Positions 16,507-24,942 of a DNA stretch of 64,000 nucleotides are shown here, in pieces. Position 1 is the stretch's first letter; each line of letters opens with the position of its first letter. A model generated the notes under the pieces. It had not been told where the DNA came from. It did not search any database and was given only the letters and a program-made list of their open reading frames with translations. Location of the stretch: assembly GCF_900113415.1 (NCBI RefSeq), contig NZ_FOPH01000008.1, forward strand, positions 62,001 to 126,000, read 5' to 3'. Source of the DNA: Oribacterium sp. WCC10. GTDB lineage: Bacteria; Bacillota; Clostridia; Lachnospirales; Lachnospiraceae. Both the position numbers and the translations under genes were made by a program.

Positions 16507-18132
16507 TCACTTTCTGAGATCAATTCCTCTGATCACTTTTCTAAGTGGCAGTATGGAAACAGGATTTACAGAAAGCTCATCTACACCGTAACGGAGGAAT
16601 GTCTCTGTAAGTGTAAGATCTGCACCAAGCTCTCCACAGATTCCTACCCAGGCGCCGTGACGGTGACCTGCCTCTATGGTCATCTTGATCTCCTTCAGTA
16701 CAGCAGGGTGATGAGGATCAAGGAAAGGATCCAAAGCTGCATTCTGACGGTCTATAGCAAGAGTATACTGTGTGAGATCGTTTGTTCCGATAGAAAGGAA
16801 ATCACACTCTTCAGCAAGCTCGTCTGCTATCATGACAGCCGCAGGAGTCTCAATCATGACACCGATAGAGTACTTTCCTATCGTGTATCCATTCTCTTCA
16901 AGCTCCTTTGTACACTCTGCAATAAGCTCCTTAACCTCATGAAGCTCTCTTGTAGAAATGATCATAGGGAACATAATACCAAGGTTTCCATATGCTGAAG
17001 CTCTGAGGAGGGCCTTTAACTGAGTCTTAAAGAAATCTCTTCTTGTAAGACAAAGTCTGATGGCACGGCAACCCATTGCAGGATTCTCTTCCTTTGTGAG
17101 ATTCATATAGTCAACCTGCTTGTCGGCACCTATGTCACAGGTACGAATGATAACCTGCTTTGGTGCAAGAGACTCAACTGCAAGTCTGTAGGCATTGAAC
17201 TGTTCTTCCTCTGTAGGATAGTCCTTTGCATTGAGGTAAACGAATTCGGAACGGAAAAGACCTACTCCGCCTGCGTCATTCTGCTGAACAAGTCCGATAT
17301 CTGATGGGCCACCGATGTTTGCATATACCTTGATGGTCTTTCCGTCAATAGTTGTATTTGTCTGTCCCTTAAGTTCCTGAAGAAGAGCCTTCTGCTTTGT
17401 GTCAGCATCCTTCTTATTACGAAGTATGGTCATAAGGTCTTCTGTAGGCTCGATATATGCACATGCATTGTAGCCATCAATGATAGCCATCTTGCCGTCC
17501 CACTTGGAGGCAACTTCACCGCACTGAACAAGTGCAGGGATACCCATGGATCTTGCAAGGATAGCTGTATGGCTGTTAAGGGAACCCTGTCTTGTGATGA
17601 TACCGAGAAGCTTTGACTTATCAAGTCTTACGGTCTCTGACGGTGTGAGATCATTGGCTACAAGGATAGCCGGCTCTGTTCCCTGCATTGACTCAGGATC
17701 GATTCCGAAGAGAATGTTCAAAACTGCCTGCTCGATATCATAAATATCTGCTGAACGCTCCTTCATATAAGGATCATCCATCTCGGCAAAAACTCTTGCC
17801 TGATTGTTAAATGCAGTCTTTACAGCATACTCTGCATTGTGCTTCTGTGACTGGATGATTTCCTTTGTAGCATCAATGAGATCATCATCCTCAAGCATCA
17901 TTGCGTGAACAGAGAATACCTCTGCACTATCCTCGCCTGCATCTATACATGCTTTCTCGTAAAGTGCATTCTGCTGGTCAATGGCCTTCTCACGGGCCTC
18001 TTCAAAACGTGCAAGCTCAGACTCTACGTCGTCTACAAGCTTCTCACTTATGACAACCTTAGGTGGTGTATATACTTTTATCTTACCGATAGCAATTCCG
18101 TTAAGAACGCTTTTTCCTGTTGCAACCTGCAT
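16507..18132 (-). CDS. ptsI: PTS enzyme I (phosphoenolpyruvate-protein phosphotransferase)
   Basis: First enzyme of the sugar phosphotransferase system: it autophosphorylates from phosphoenolpyruvate and passes the phosphate to HPr. The 541-residue protein has the HPr-binding N-terminal domain, the phosphorylated H188 in GSLNSHTAILARSMGIPALV, and the C-terminal PEP-binding barrel with FRSEFVYL, GCRAIRLCL, the FLSIGTNDLTQYTLAIDR signature and CGELG near the end. All catalytic segments are intact. AAGGAG precedes the ATG. It follows ptsH by 154 nt, and that gap holds a terminator-like hairpin, so part of the ptsH transcripts may stop before ptsI. Confidence 0.97.
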   Translation of the reverse strand: MQVATGKSVLNGIAIGKIKVYTPPKVVISEKLVDDVESELARFEEAREKAIDQQNALYEKACIDAGEDSAEVFSVHAMMLEDDDLIDATKEIIQSQKHNAEYAVKTAFNNQARVFAEMDDPYMKERSADIYDIEQAVLNILFGIDPESMQGTEPAILVANDLTPSETVRLDKSKLLGIITRQGSLNSHTAILARSMGIPALVQCGEVASKWDGKMAIIDGYNACAYIEPTEDLMTILRNKKDADTKQKALLQELKGQTNTTIDGKTIKVYANIGGPSDIGLVQQNDAGGVGLFRSEFVYLNAKDYPTEEEQFNAYRLAVESLAPKQVIIRTCDIGADKQVDYMNLTKEENPAMGCRAIRLCLTRRDFFKTQLKALLRASAYGNLGIMFPMIISTRELHEVKELIAECTKELEENGYTIGKYSIGVMIETPAAVMIADELAEECDFLSIGTNDLTQYTLAIDRQNAALDPFLDPHHPAVLKEIKMTIEAGHRHGAWVGICGELGADLTLTETFLRYGVDELSVNPVSILPLRKVIRGIDLRK

Positions 18133-18146
18133 AATTTCTCCTTAGT

Positions 18147-18191
18147 AAAAAAGCTTCCCGAAATTACCATTCCGGTTTTCGAGAAGCTTTT
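18147..18191 (-). terminator. Terminator-like hairpin between ptsH and ptsI
   Basis: Arms AAAAGCTTCTCGAAA and TTTCGGGAAGCTTTTTT on the minus strand, closely preceding the ptsI ribosome binding site. As an intercistronic terminator it would lower ptsI expression relative to ptsH, which matches the usual excess of HPr over enzyme I. Confidence 0.75.
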
Positions 18192-18286
18192 GATCTGGTT
18201 TGACATATGACGTGAAACTGAAATGGATCAGCCCTTGATCTTCACATCAGCCCAATGTCAGTAAATTGTAATGAAAAGCCTTAGAA

Positions 18287-18544
18287 TCAGAAATTCTCCT
18301 TAAGTGACTTCTCAAGCTCTGCAGCACAAGCTTCTTCATCATCACCCTCAATCTGAACTTTGATGGTGTCTCCCTGCTTGATGCCCATACCCATAAGAGC
18401 AAGAAGTTTCTTCATATCAACATTCTTGTCGCCCTTAAAGATAGTTACCTTTGAATTGAATGTCTTCAATGTCTTAACCAGAACTCCAGCCGGACGTGCA
18501 TGGATACCGTTAGGATCGTTGATTGTGTACTCGATTTCTTTCAT
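18287..18544 (-). CDS. ptsH: HPr phosphocarrier with Lys at position 46
   Basis: Small phosphocarrier (85 residues) between enzyme I and the sugar-specific EIIA domains. H15 in GIHARPAG is the phosphorylation site and is intact. In Firmicutes HPr normally has Ser46 in a VNLKSIMGVM-like helix, the target of HPr kinase and the basis of CcpA-mediated catabolite repression. Here the same helix reads VDMKKLLALM, so residue 46 is Lys and cannot be phosphorylated. The protein therefore looks specialised for transport. AAAAAGGAG lies 7 nt before the ATG. It sits between the EIIBCA gene and ptsI. A second, Ser46-bearing HPr elsewhere in the genome is likely but not visible here. Confidence 0.93.
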   Translation of the reverse strand: MKEIEYTINDPNGIHARPAGVLVKTLKTFNSKVTIFKGDKNVDMKKLLALMGMGIKQGDTIKVQIEGDDEEACAAELEKSLKENF

Positions 18545-18588
18545 AGCAATCTCCTTTTTGTAAAACTGTTACTATATTATATACTATG

Positions 18589-18640
18589 TTCGTTAAAATT
18601 TATACACAAACTTCGTTAAAATTTATACAGAAACTTCGTT
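18589..18640. repeat. Tandem 23-bp repeat across the EIIBCA stop codon
   Basis: Two adjacent 23-bp units (18595-18617 and 18618-18640) differ at one base, and a 6-bp start of a third follows at 18589-18594. The right-hand unit supplies the last five codons of the EIIBCA gene and its TAA; the left unit is untranslated. A slippage duplication is the simple explanation. Confidence 0.9.
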
Positions 18641-20482
18641 ATAATCATCACTATTTGTTAAAAGAACTACAACAATATCCGGATGACCGGCTTTCTTTAT
18701 TGCTTCTCTGGAGAATTTAAGTAAAGGCTGACCGGCATTTACCTTGTCTCCCTCTTTAACAAGAGGTTCAAACCCCTCTCCATTCATGGCAACTGTATCT
18801 ACACCGACATGGATAAGAACCTCCATATCATTAGGTCCTGTGATTCCCACAGCGTGCTTCGATTCTGCAACTGATGAGATCACTCCGTCATATGGAGCGT
18901 AAATGGTTTCATCTTCCGGTTCGATACCGACACCAGTTCCAAGTACACCTGTTGCAAATGTTTCATCAGGTATCTTATTCTGAGGAATTACATTACCCTT
19001 AACCGGAGCAAGAACTGTACCTGCTTCACATGTAATGACTGGCTTCTGATCCAATTCTGCATTTGGTGTTTCTTCTGATACCGGCTTATTCTGCTCTTTT
19101 GTTTCTTCATTCCAGAAAAACCATGTACCGGCAAATGCCACACCGCCGGATACTGCAAGAAGGAGTGTATAAACAGGAAGGTTATTGATTGTAAGATATC
19201 CCGGAATTCCTGTTACACCATAAGCGGTTGCACCGATTCCTGTGATGGCACCGAAGATGGAACCGACTGCACCACCGGCCATACCTGCGAGGAATGGCTT
19301 ATAGTAACGAAGGTTTACACCGAAGATTGCAGGCTCTGTGATACCGAGAGAAGCAGAAAGAGCCGAAGGAACAGCTATAACCTTTGTCTTGTTGCTCTTA
19401 GCCTTAAGACCTACTGCAAGGCAGGCACCGAACTGTGCGAAGTTTGCTGCTGATGCGATAGGCATCCAGGTGTTGAGACCAACACTTGAAAGCATTCCGG
19501 CCTCGATAACATTGTACATATGGTGAAGCCCCATAACTACAGTGATAGGATATATAGCACCCATTACCATAGCCCCGAGAGGATTCTTTACAAGAACCTG
19601 TGCTCCGCTGAGAACCATGGTTTCAAGTCCTGAGAAAATTGGACCGATGATTGTAAATGTGATAAGAGCTGTTGAAAGAACTGTACAAAGCGGTGTGATA
19701 AAAAGATCAAGCATCTCCGGAACATGCTTATGGAACCACTTCTCAATATTGCTCATCAGAAGAACCGCTATGATAACAGGAATTACATGCCCCTGATATC
19801 CAAGCTGATTAATCTGAAGCAGTGAGTAGCTGTCTGTGATTTTTAAGTTGCCGAACAGATACCACACTCCGTATCCGTCTGCTGCACTCCAACCGTTTGT
19901 GAGGGCTGAATGGATCATCAGAAGACCGATTACTGCGCCGAGGAAAATGTTTCCGCCGAATACTCTTGCGGCTGATATGGCAACGATAACAGGCAAATAT
20001 GCAAATGCTGTATTGGCTACCATATCAAGGAAAGCGTACCAGTCTGTTCCTGCAAAGTTAAGACCCGGAATCTTACCAAGGGCTTCTACGAGACCCATCA
20101 TAAGACCGGAAGCCACGATGGCAGGAAGAATAGGTACAAATACATCACCGATAGGCTTGAGAAGCTGCTTCCAAAGAGGCTGTTTTGCCGCTGCAGCTGC
20201 CTTGACATCATCCTTGGTTGCTGCAGTCATTCCGGTAATACTCAGAAACTCATCATAAACCTTATTAACGGTTCCTGTTCCGATGATAAGCTGAAGCTGT
20301 CCGTTTGACTCAAACATACCCTTAACGCCTTCAACGTTATCAAGGTAGTCCTTATCGACTTTGCTGTTGTCTTTGATGACAAGCCTGAGCCTTGTTGCAC
20401 AGTGCGCTGCCTGTGCGACATTTTCGCGGCCACCGATGTGGTCAACGATTTCCTGCGCACATTTTCTGTAATCAAGTGCCAT
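18623..20482 (-). CDS. PTS EIIBCA transporter, sucrose/beta-glucoside family
   Basis: Membrane sugar permease that phosphorylates its substrate during import, 619 residues in the order IIB-IIC-IIA. The IIB phosphocysteine is C28 in AHCATRLRLV. The IIC domain (about 105-460) has ten or so membrane segments and the GITEPAIFGVNLR motif. The IIA domain (about 480-619) has H558 in VLIHVGVDTV, the phosphate acceptor from HPr. The IIB sequence (GQLQLIIGTGTVNKVYDEF) is close to sucrose- and glucoside-type subunits; with a fructokinase and an amylosucrase nearby, sucrose is the favoured substrate. No sucrose-6-phosphate hydrolase is in the window, so beta-glucosides remain possible. GTGAGG precedes the ATG. 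It heads a run into ptsH-ptsI. Confidence 0.88.
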   Translation of the reverse strand: MALDYRKCAQEIVDHIGGRENVAQAAHCATRLRLVIKDNSKVDKDYLDNVEGVKGMFESNGQLQLIIGTGTVNKVYDEFLSITGMTAATKDDVKAAAAAKQPLWKQLLKPIGDVFVPILPAIVASGLMMGLVEALGKIPGLNFAGTDWYAFLDMVANTAFAYLPVIVAISAARVFGGNIFLGAVIGLLMIHSALTNGWSAADGYGVWYLFGNLKITDSYSLLQINQLGYQGHVIPVIIAVLLMSNIEKWFHKHVPEMLDLFITPLCTVLSTALITFTIIGPIFSGLETMVLSGAQVLVKNPLGAMVMGAIYPITVVMGLHHMYNVIEAGMLSSVGLNTWMPIASAANFAQFGACLAVGLKAKSNKTKVIAVPSALSASLGITEPAIFGVNLRYYKPFLAGMAGGAVGSIFGAITGIGATAYGVTGIPGYLTINNLPVYTLLLAVSGGVAFAGTWFFWNEETKEQNKPVSEETPNAELDQKPVITCEAGTVLAPVKGNVIPQNKIPDETFATGVLGTGVGIEPEDETIYAPYDGVISSVAESKHAVGITGPNDMEVLIHVGVDTVAMNGEGFEPLVKEGDKVNAGQPLLKFSREAIKKAGHPDIVVVLLTNSDDYNEVSV

Positions 20483-20629
20483 TGTATTTACCTCACTTAT
20501 AGTTATTTATCTAATCTGTCCTTATGTCGGACAGAAGTGTACTGTGAAATGATTTCCCGAAATTTGCTGATCTATACTCTTTCGTGAAACATAGAAACGG
20601 TGCATAGAATTTCATCTATCTGATGAAGT

Positions 20630-21454
20630 TCAGACAAGATTTAAATCCTCAAATGCCTTTGCAAGTCCGTCTTCATCGACTGACGGACAAACTATATCGG
20701 AAACCGACTTAAGCTTTTCCGATCCGTTCGCCATACATACAGAAACCCCTACGGTTTCTATCATCTCAAGGTCGTTCATACTGTCACCGAATCCTATGGT
20801 GTCCTCTATAGGGATATCCAGGTGTTCGGCTATGAGTCTTACTCCTTTTCCCTTATCGAACTTCCTGTTAATGAGTTCCCCGTTTACACAACCGTGAGCC
20901 GGTACATCCTGAATGACGAAACTGAAATCCTTTTCAAGAAGTGAACGACATTCGTCAATTTGAGATGCTTTTTGAGCCATGATGACAACCTTGTATATAG
21001 GTTGACCATCATACTCTTCCATAGGTCTGATACCCAGGTTTTCGCTCAGTGCTTTACGCCAACGCTCAATTTCGGAATTACCGCCTTCTGTACTGTCAAG
21101 AAAATCCTTTAGATTAGCATCTCCAAAGGAACCGTCCCTGCCTTCGATGGTACAGAAAACTCCATTTTTATGAAGCGACTCAAGAGCAATATCAAGCTGC
21201 TCTTTACTCATGGGGCAATCGAAAAGAACTTCGGAACCACAGGTTACATAGCCTCCGGAACTTCCCACTACACCATCAAAGTCGTATTTAAGTACAGGCT
21301 TAAGCATGTCAAAGTTTCTACCTGTACAAAGGAATACTTTATGTCCTTTTGCCTGAGCCTTTTTGATGGCAAGAACTGCACTTTCCGGTGGAACATTGGT
21401 ACCTGCAGGTGTCAACGTTCCATCGATATCTACAAAAATCAGTTTAGTATTCAT
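20630..21454 (-). CDS. HAD-superfamily Cof-type sugar-phosphate phosphatase
   Basis: Cytoplasmic phosphatase of the Cof/IIB haloacid dehalogenase group, 274 residues. Motif 1 FVDIDGTLTP gives the nucleophile D9 and acid D11, motif 2 lies in KVFLCTGR, motif 3 is the lysine of FDKGKGV, and motif 4 is IGFGDSMNDLEM. The cap domain (about 85-190) decides the substrate, which in relatives includes various sugar phosphates and flavin phosphates. It lies 147 nt upstream of the EIIBCA gene on the same strand with no terminator between, so it may help prevent sugar-phosphate stress during PTS uptake; that role is inference. GGAGA lies about 12 nt before the ATG. Confidence 0.85.
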   Translation of the reverse strand: MNTKLIFVDIDGTLTPAGTNVPPESAVLAIKKAQAKGHKVFLCTGRNFDMLKPVLKYDFDGVVGSSGGYVTCGSEVLFDCPMSKEQLDIALESLHKNGVFCTIEGRDGSFGDANLKDFLDSTEGGNSEIERWRKALSENLGIRPMEEYDGQPIYKVVIMAQKASQIDECRSLLEKDFSFVIQDVPAHGCVNGELINRKFDKGKGVRLIAEHLDIPIEDTIGFGDSMNDLEMIETVGVSVCMANGSEKLKSVSDIVCPSVDEDGLAKAFEDLNLV

Positions 21455-21697
21455 ATCAAAGAAATCTCCATATTATCGTGAACTTCGGGAAACTCTCGAA
21501 GAAAACGCTATTATTGGTATGTCATGCGGTTGACACATTGATATTGTAACAAATGTTTAAAAATATTCCACTACTTTTTTGATTTTTTTAGCGAAGGTTC
21601 TCTGTGGTATGTTCTATACAGTATACAATGAAGTAAATTTATATAAAATTATTTACAGAATTTTGATGCGGATAATGTTTTTGCCACAAAGCACATG

Positions 21698-23551
21698 TTA
21701 TTTATATTTGGTTATAAGCCATACAAAGTCCTTAGCCGGTACTCCTACAGCCTTTGCCTCCCTCTTTCTGTTGGTCATGAGATCCTTGTAGTCTTCTCTC
21801 TCATTGATCCATGCAGTCTCGTCATGATCCGAGAAGTTGAAAAGGGCTATAAGTTTCTCCCCGTGGTGATATCTTCCTATACCAAGTACATGATCATTGT
21901 AGGTTTCAACTATCCAGCAATCTGCAGATGTGTCGAATACATCGTGTTTTTCTCTGATCTTTTCCAGTTTCCTTATGGCCTTATAGAGTCTGCCCTGACG
22001 TTTTGTGTTTGAACGTCTGCTGCTAACTTCATCCCATTTGAAGTTTCCTCTGTGAAGATATCTTGAGTCATCCCACTTTTCAGGATCATTATGATAGCTG
22101 TAGTCATTGAGCTGTCCTATCTCATCACCTGAATAGATGATAGGAATACCGCTTTGTGTAAAGAGAAAAGCATGAAGCATGATATCCAGCTTTATGCCCA
22201 TATCCAGCTTCCATGGATTATTTTCATATTCTGCTGCCTCTATACCGCAAAGAGACGCAGTGGTTCCGCACAATCTTGCATCTCCCAGCCGGGGGTCGTT
22301 ATTGTAAAGTTCACCTCTTGCATCGGAAAACGGTCTGTGTCCGCAAAAATAGTCATTAAGGAACTTTTTATGTTCTACCTCCTTTACCCCGAACTGCTTG
22401 AGATAATCGTAATCAAGCCCCCAACCGATATCATCGTGGCATCTCAGATAGTTCAGGAAGACATACTGCTTTGGAAGAGCAAATACCTGTCCCAGCTGAT
22501 GCTTCATGAGTCTGACATCCTGAGTGGCAACTGTATGCCATGTGCTGGCCATGGTTGTGACATTGTAAAGCATGTGGCATTCCGGCTTATCTATTGATCC
22601 AAAGTATGGAACAACCTTGCTCGGTTCCATGACAACTTCACCAAGAAGCAGAGTACCCGGACAGACTATCTCTGTCGCCATACGCATTATCCTGACCAGA
22701 GTATGAACCTGGGGCAGATTACGGCATGTGGTGCCGAGTGTCTTCCAGATATAAGGTGTTGCGTCAAGTCTGATAATGTCTATGCCGTGATTGCACAGGT
22801 TAAGCATGTTGGCTGTCATATCATTGAACACAGTCGGATTACCGTAATTAAGATCCCACTGATACGGATAGAACGTGGTCATGACCACCTTGTTGGCTTC
22901 CGGGCACCAGCTGAAATTACCGGGAGCTGTAGTTGGGAACACCTGAGGCACAGTCTTTTCAAATTCATTAGGTATATACCAGTTGTCAAAGAAGAAGTAA
23001 CGACTCTGATACTCCGGATCACCTGATCTGGCGCGTCTTGCCCACTCGTGATCCTCCGATGTATGATTCATGACAAAATCCATGCATACACTCATTCCGT
23101 TTCTATGGCACTCTTCAGCAAGATCCTTCAGGTCTTCCATAGTTCCAAGCGACGGGTCAACCTTTCTGAAATCAGAAACCGCATATCCACCGTCAGAACG
23201 CCCTTTGGGACTTTCGAGCAGAGGCATAAGGTGAATGTAGTTGGAACCTGTTTCCCTAAGATATGATATCTTTTCTTTAACCCCCTTCAGATCTTTATTG
23301 AAGCAGTTGACATACATCTGCATTCCAAGCATTTCATTTCCACGATACCAGTCAGGAACCAGTTCCCTTGCTTCATCCCATTCCCTGAGATCCGGTGTAC
23401 GTTCCTTGTAATATTGGTGGAGCATACATAAAAAATAATCAAATGCCTGTGTATCATTATGATAAAGCTCGCTATACAGCCATTTTAGCTCGTCATAATA
23501 CCTGTCCAGACGTTTTTTGAATTCTTTCTCCAATTTAAGTTTACTAAACAT
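21698..23551 (-). CDS. Amylosucrase-type GH13 enzyme (GH13 subfamily 4)
   Basis: Glucansucrase family member that transfers the glucose of sucrose to an alpha-1,4-glucan (EC 2.4.1.4) and releases fructose; some relatives simply hydrolyse sucrose. At 617 residues with no signal peptide it should be cytoplasmic. The barrel motifs are complete: MDFVMNHTSEDHEW, GIDIIRLDATPYIWK (nucleophile D263), LLLGEVVM (acid/base E305) and CHDDIGW (D373). The 42-residue spacing of the first two matches the known enzyme of Neisseria. The segment IHLMPLLESPKGRSDGGYAV is characteristic of the subfamily. It lies divergent from a fructokinase gene, which would use the released fructose. Amylosucrase is uncommon in Clostridia. 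Confidence 0.88.
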   Translation of the reverse strand: MFSKLKLEKEFKKRLDRYYDELKWLYSELYHNDTQAFDYFLCMLHQYYKERTPDLREWDEARELVPDWYRGNEMLGMQMYVNCFNKDLKGVKEKISYLRETGSNYIHLMPLLESPKGRSDGGYAVSDFRKVDPSLGTMEDLKDLAEECHRNGMSVCMDFVMNHTSEDHEWARRARSGDPEYQSRYFFFDNWYIPNEFEKTVPQVFPTTAPGNFSWCPEANKVVMTTFYPYQWDLNYGNPTVFNDMTANMLNLCNHGIDIIRLDATPYIWKTLGTTCRNLPQVHTLVRIMRMATEIVCPGTLLLGEVVMEPSKVVPYFGSIDKPECHMLYNVTTMASTWHTVATQDVRLMKHQLGQVFALPKQYVFLNYLRCHDDIGWGLDYDYLKQFGVKEVEHKKFLNDYFCGHRPFSDARGELYNNDPRLGDARLCGTTASLCGIEAAEYENNPWKLDMGIKLDIMLHAFLFTQSGIPIIYSGDEIGQLNDYSYHNDPEKWDDSRYLHRGNFKWDEVSSRRSNTKRQGRLYKAIRKLEKIREKHDVFDTSADCWIVETYNDHVLGIGRYHHGEKLIALFNFSDHDETAWINEREDYKDLMTNRKREAKAVGVPAKDFVWLITKYK

Positions 23552-23666
23552 ATTTACTGTAATCCTCTGCTAAACACTCAAAATTTGGCATTAAAATGTG
23601 AAGTACATTCACACTTAAAATTGACATGCTACCTAAAATATAAAAGTAATTGCTAGTTATCCTTTA

Positions 23667-23695
23667 ATTATAAGAAAAAATTTTTATCGCATCAA
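23667..23695 (-). promoter_or_regulatory. Promoter of the amylosucrase gene
   Basis: Minus-strand -35 TTGATG (23690-23695) and -10 TATAAT (23667-23672), spacer 17 bp. A perfect palindrome GTGATTAATCAC (23708-23719) sits just upstream of -35. Confidence 0.6.
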
Positions 23696-23707
23696 TCCGT
23701 TGAAACT

Positions 23708-23769
23708 GTGATTAATCACCAAAAATCCACGATTCATTTTGGGGAAAATGTCATTAAAGCGGTTAACCG
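23708..23769. promoter_or_regulatory. Two palindromic operator candidates in the amylosucrase-fructokinase divergent region
   Basis: GTGATTAATCAC at 23708-23719 is a perfect 12-bp palindrome and CGGTTAACCG at 23760-23769 a perfect 10-bp one. A further half-like site GCCGGTTAAATT lies at 23863-23874, in the fructokinase leader. The positions between two divergent promoters suggest joint regulation by a sugar-responsive factor. Confidence 0.45.
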
Positions 23770-23801
23770 GAAAAAAAAGATACTATACATTTTTTCAACG
23801 A

Positions 23802-23830
23802 TTGATTTTTTATTGTCAATCTTCTAAAAT
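23802..23830 (+). promoter_or_regulatory. Promoter of the fructokinase gene
   Basis: -35 TTGATT (23802-23807) and -10 TAAAAT (23825-23830) with a 17-bp spacer; the start would be about 65 nt before the ATG. Confidence 0.5.
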
Positions 23831-23900
23831 CGAATTATTACGGTGGATGAATGGGTAAATCTGCCGGTTAAATTGAATGTATTCTGTAGGAGGTACGAAC

Positions 23901-24779
23901 ATGTTGTTTGGAGCATTGGAGGCCGGCGGAACCAAAATGGTTTTAGCCATCGGAGATGAAAATGGAGAGATTCTGGAACAGACATCCATACCTACTGTTT
24001 CTCCCGAGGAAACAATTCCCGAGATCATCGCCTGGTTCAAGGATAAAAATATTGAAGCTTTAGGTATAGCCGCATTCGGTCCTATAGACCTTAACAGAGA
24101 TTCTGAGACTTACGGCAGCTTTACAACCACTCCTAAACTCAAGTGGGCTGATTATAATATTGTTAAAGCTTTCAGAGATGCACTGGGTGTGCCTGTGGGA
24201 TTTGATACCGATGTTAACGGTTCTCTTCTCGGAGAAGTCACATATGGACAGGCAAAGGGTTTAACAGATGCTGTTTATATCACTATCGGAACCGGTGTCG
24301 GCGCAGGAGTTATGTCAAACGGAAAACTGGTTCACGGTATGCTTCATCCTGAACTTGGTCACATAAAGCTTGTACCTCATCCTGATGACAGTTACAAGGG
24401 ACACTGTCCTTATCACGGAAACTGTCTTGAAGGTATGGCTGCAGGTCCTGCCATTGAAGAACGTTACGGAAAGAAAGCCATAGAACTAAAGGATGACGAA
24501 AAGGTTTGGGATATCGAGGCTTACTATATAGCACAGGCCCTCTCCAATATTATCCTTATGATGAGCCCGCAGATCATCATCCTTGGCGGCGGTGTTATGC
24601 ATCAGACACAGCTCTTCCCGCTCATCAGAAAAAAGACCGCCGAGATGCTTAACGGATATATCAAAACAAAGCAAATGGAGAATCTTGATCATTATATCGT
24701 ACCCGCATCATTAAATGACAATCAGGGTATCATGGGATGCATCAAGCTTGCCATAGATGAGAAGACACTCGAAGGCTGA
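23901..24779 (+). CDS. scrK: ROK-family fructokinase
   Basis: Cytoplasmic kinase that converts fructose to fructose-6-phosphate, 292 residues. It has the N-terminal phosphate loop GALEAGGTKMV, the ATP-binding TIGTGVGAGV and the zinc-binding ROK signature in which H, C, C and C ligands lie in GHIKLVPHPDDSY and GHCPYHGNCLEGMAAGPA. This variant of the signature is typical of fructokinases (ScrK/YdhR-like) rather than glucokinases. The start at 23901 has AGGAGG 7 nt upstream; an in-frame ATG eight codons earlier lacks a site. It is divergent from the amylosucrase gene, whose by-product is its substrate. Fructose could also come from sucrose-6-phosphate cleavage. Confidence 0.92.
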   Translation: MLFGALEAGGTKMVLAIGDENGEILEQTSIPTVSPEETIPEIIAWFKDKNIEALGIAAFGPIDLNRDSETYGSFTTTPKLKWADYNIVKAFRDALGVPVGFDTDVNGSLLGEVTYGQAKGLTDAVYITIGTGVGAGVMSNGKLVHGMLHPELGHIKLVPHPDDSYKGHCPYHGNCLEGMAAGPAIEERYGKKAIELKDDEKVWDIEAYYIAQALSNIILMMSPQIIILGGGVMHQTQLFPLIRKKTAEMLNGYIKTKQMENLDHYIVPASLNDNQGIMGCIKLAIDEKTLEG

Positions 24780-24780
24780 T

Positions 24781-24870
24781 TCCTAAGAATGTACTGATTA
24801 TATCAGTGGTTCCTCAGAGCCTCCGGCGTCGAAGCACGGATTTTCAAAGGAATTTGATACTTCGCAATAT
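24781..24870 (-). repeat. Family A dispersed element, reverse copy, truncated
   Basis: Read on the plus strand: end module with ACTGATTATATCAGT, TTCCTCAGAG, core CTCCGGCGTCG, GCACGGATTTTC, then TTTGATACTTCGC, after which the first-hairpin module is missing. The break falls where the fructokinase terminator begins. Confidence 0.75.
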
Positions 24871-24875
24871 AAGAA

Positions 24876-24920
24876 AAACTCTGCAAAAGGTAAATCATCA
24901 ATCCCTTTTGCAGAGTTTTT
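24876..24920 (+). terminator. Terminator of the fructokinase gene, possibly bidirectional
   Basis: Fifteen-base stem AAACTCTGCAAAAGG / CCTTTTGCAGAGTTT with a 13-nt loop, followed by TTTTT. A-rich flanks would let it also serve the convergent ClC gene. Confidence 0.88.
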
Positions 24921-24942
24921 TATTTGTGTTATTTATTATCAG

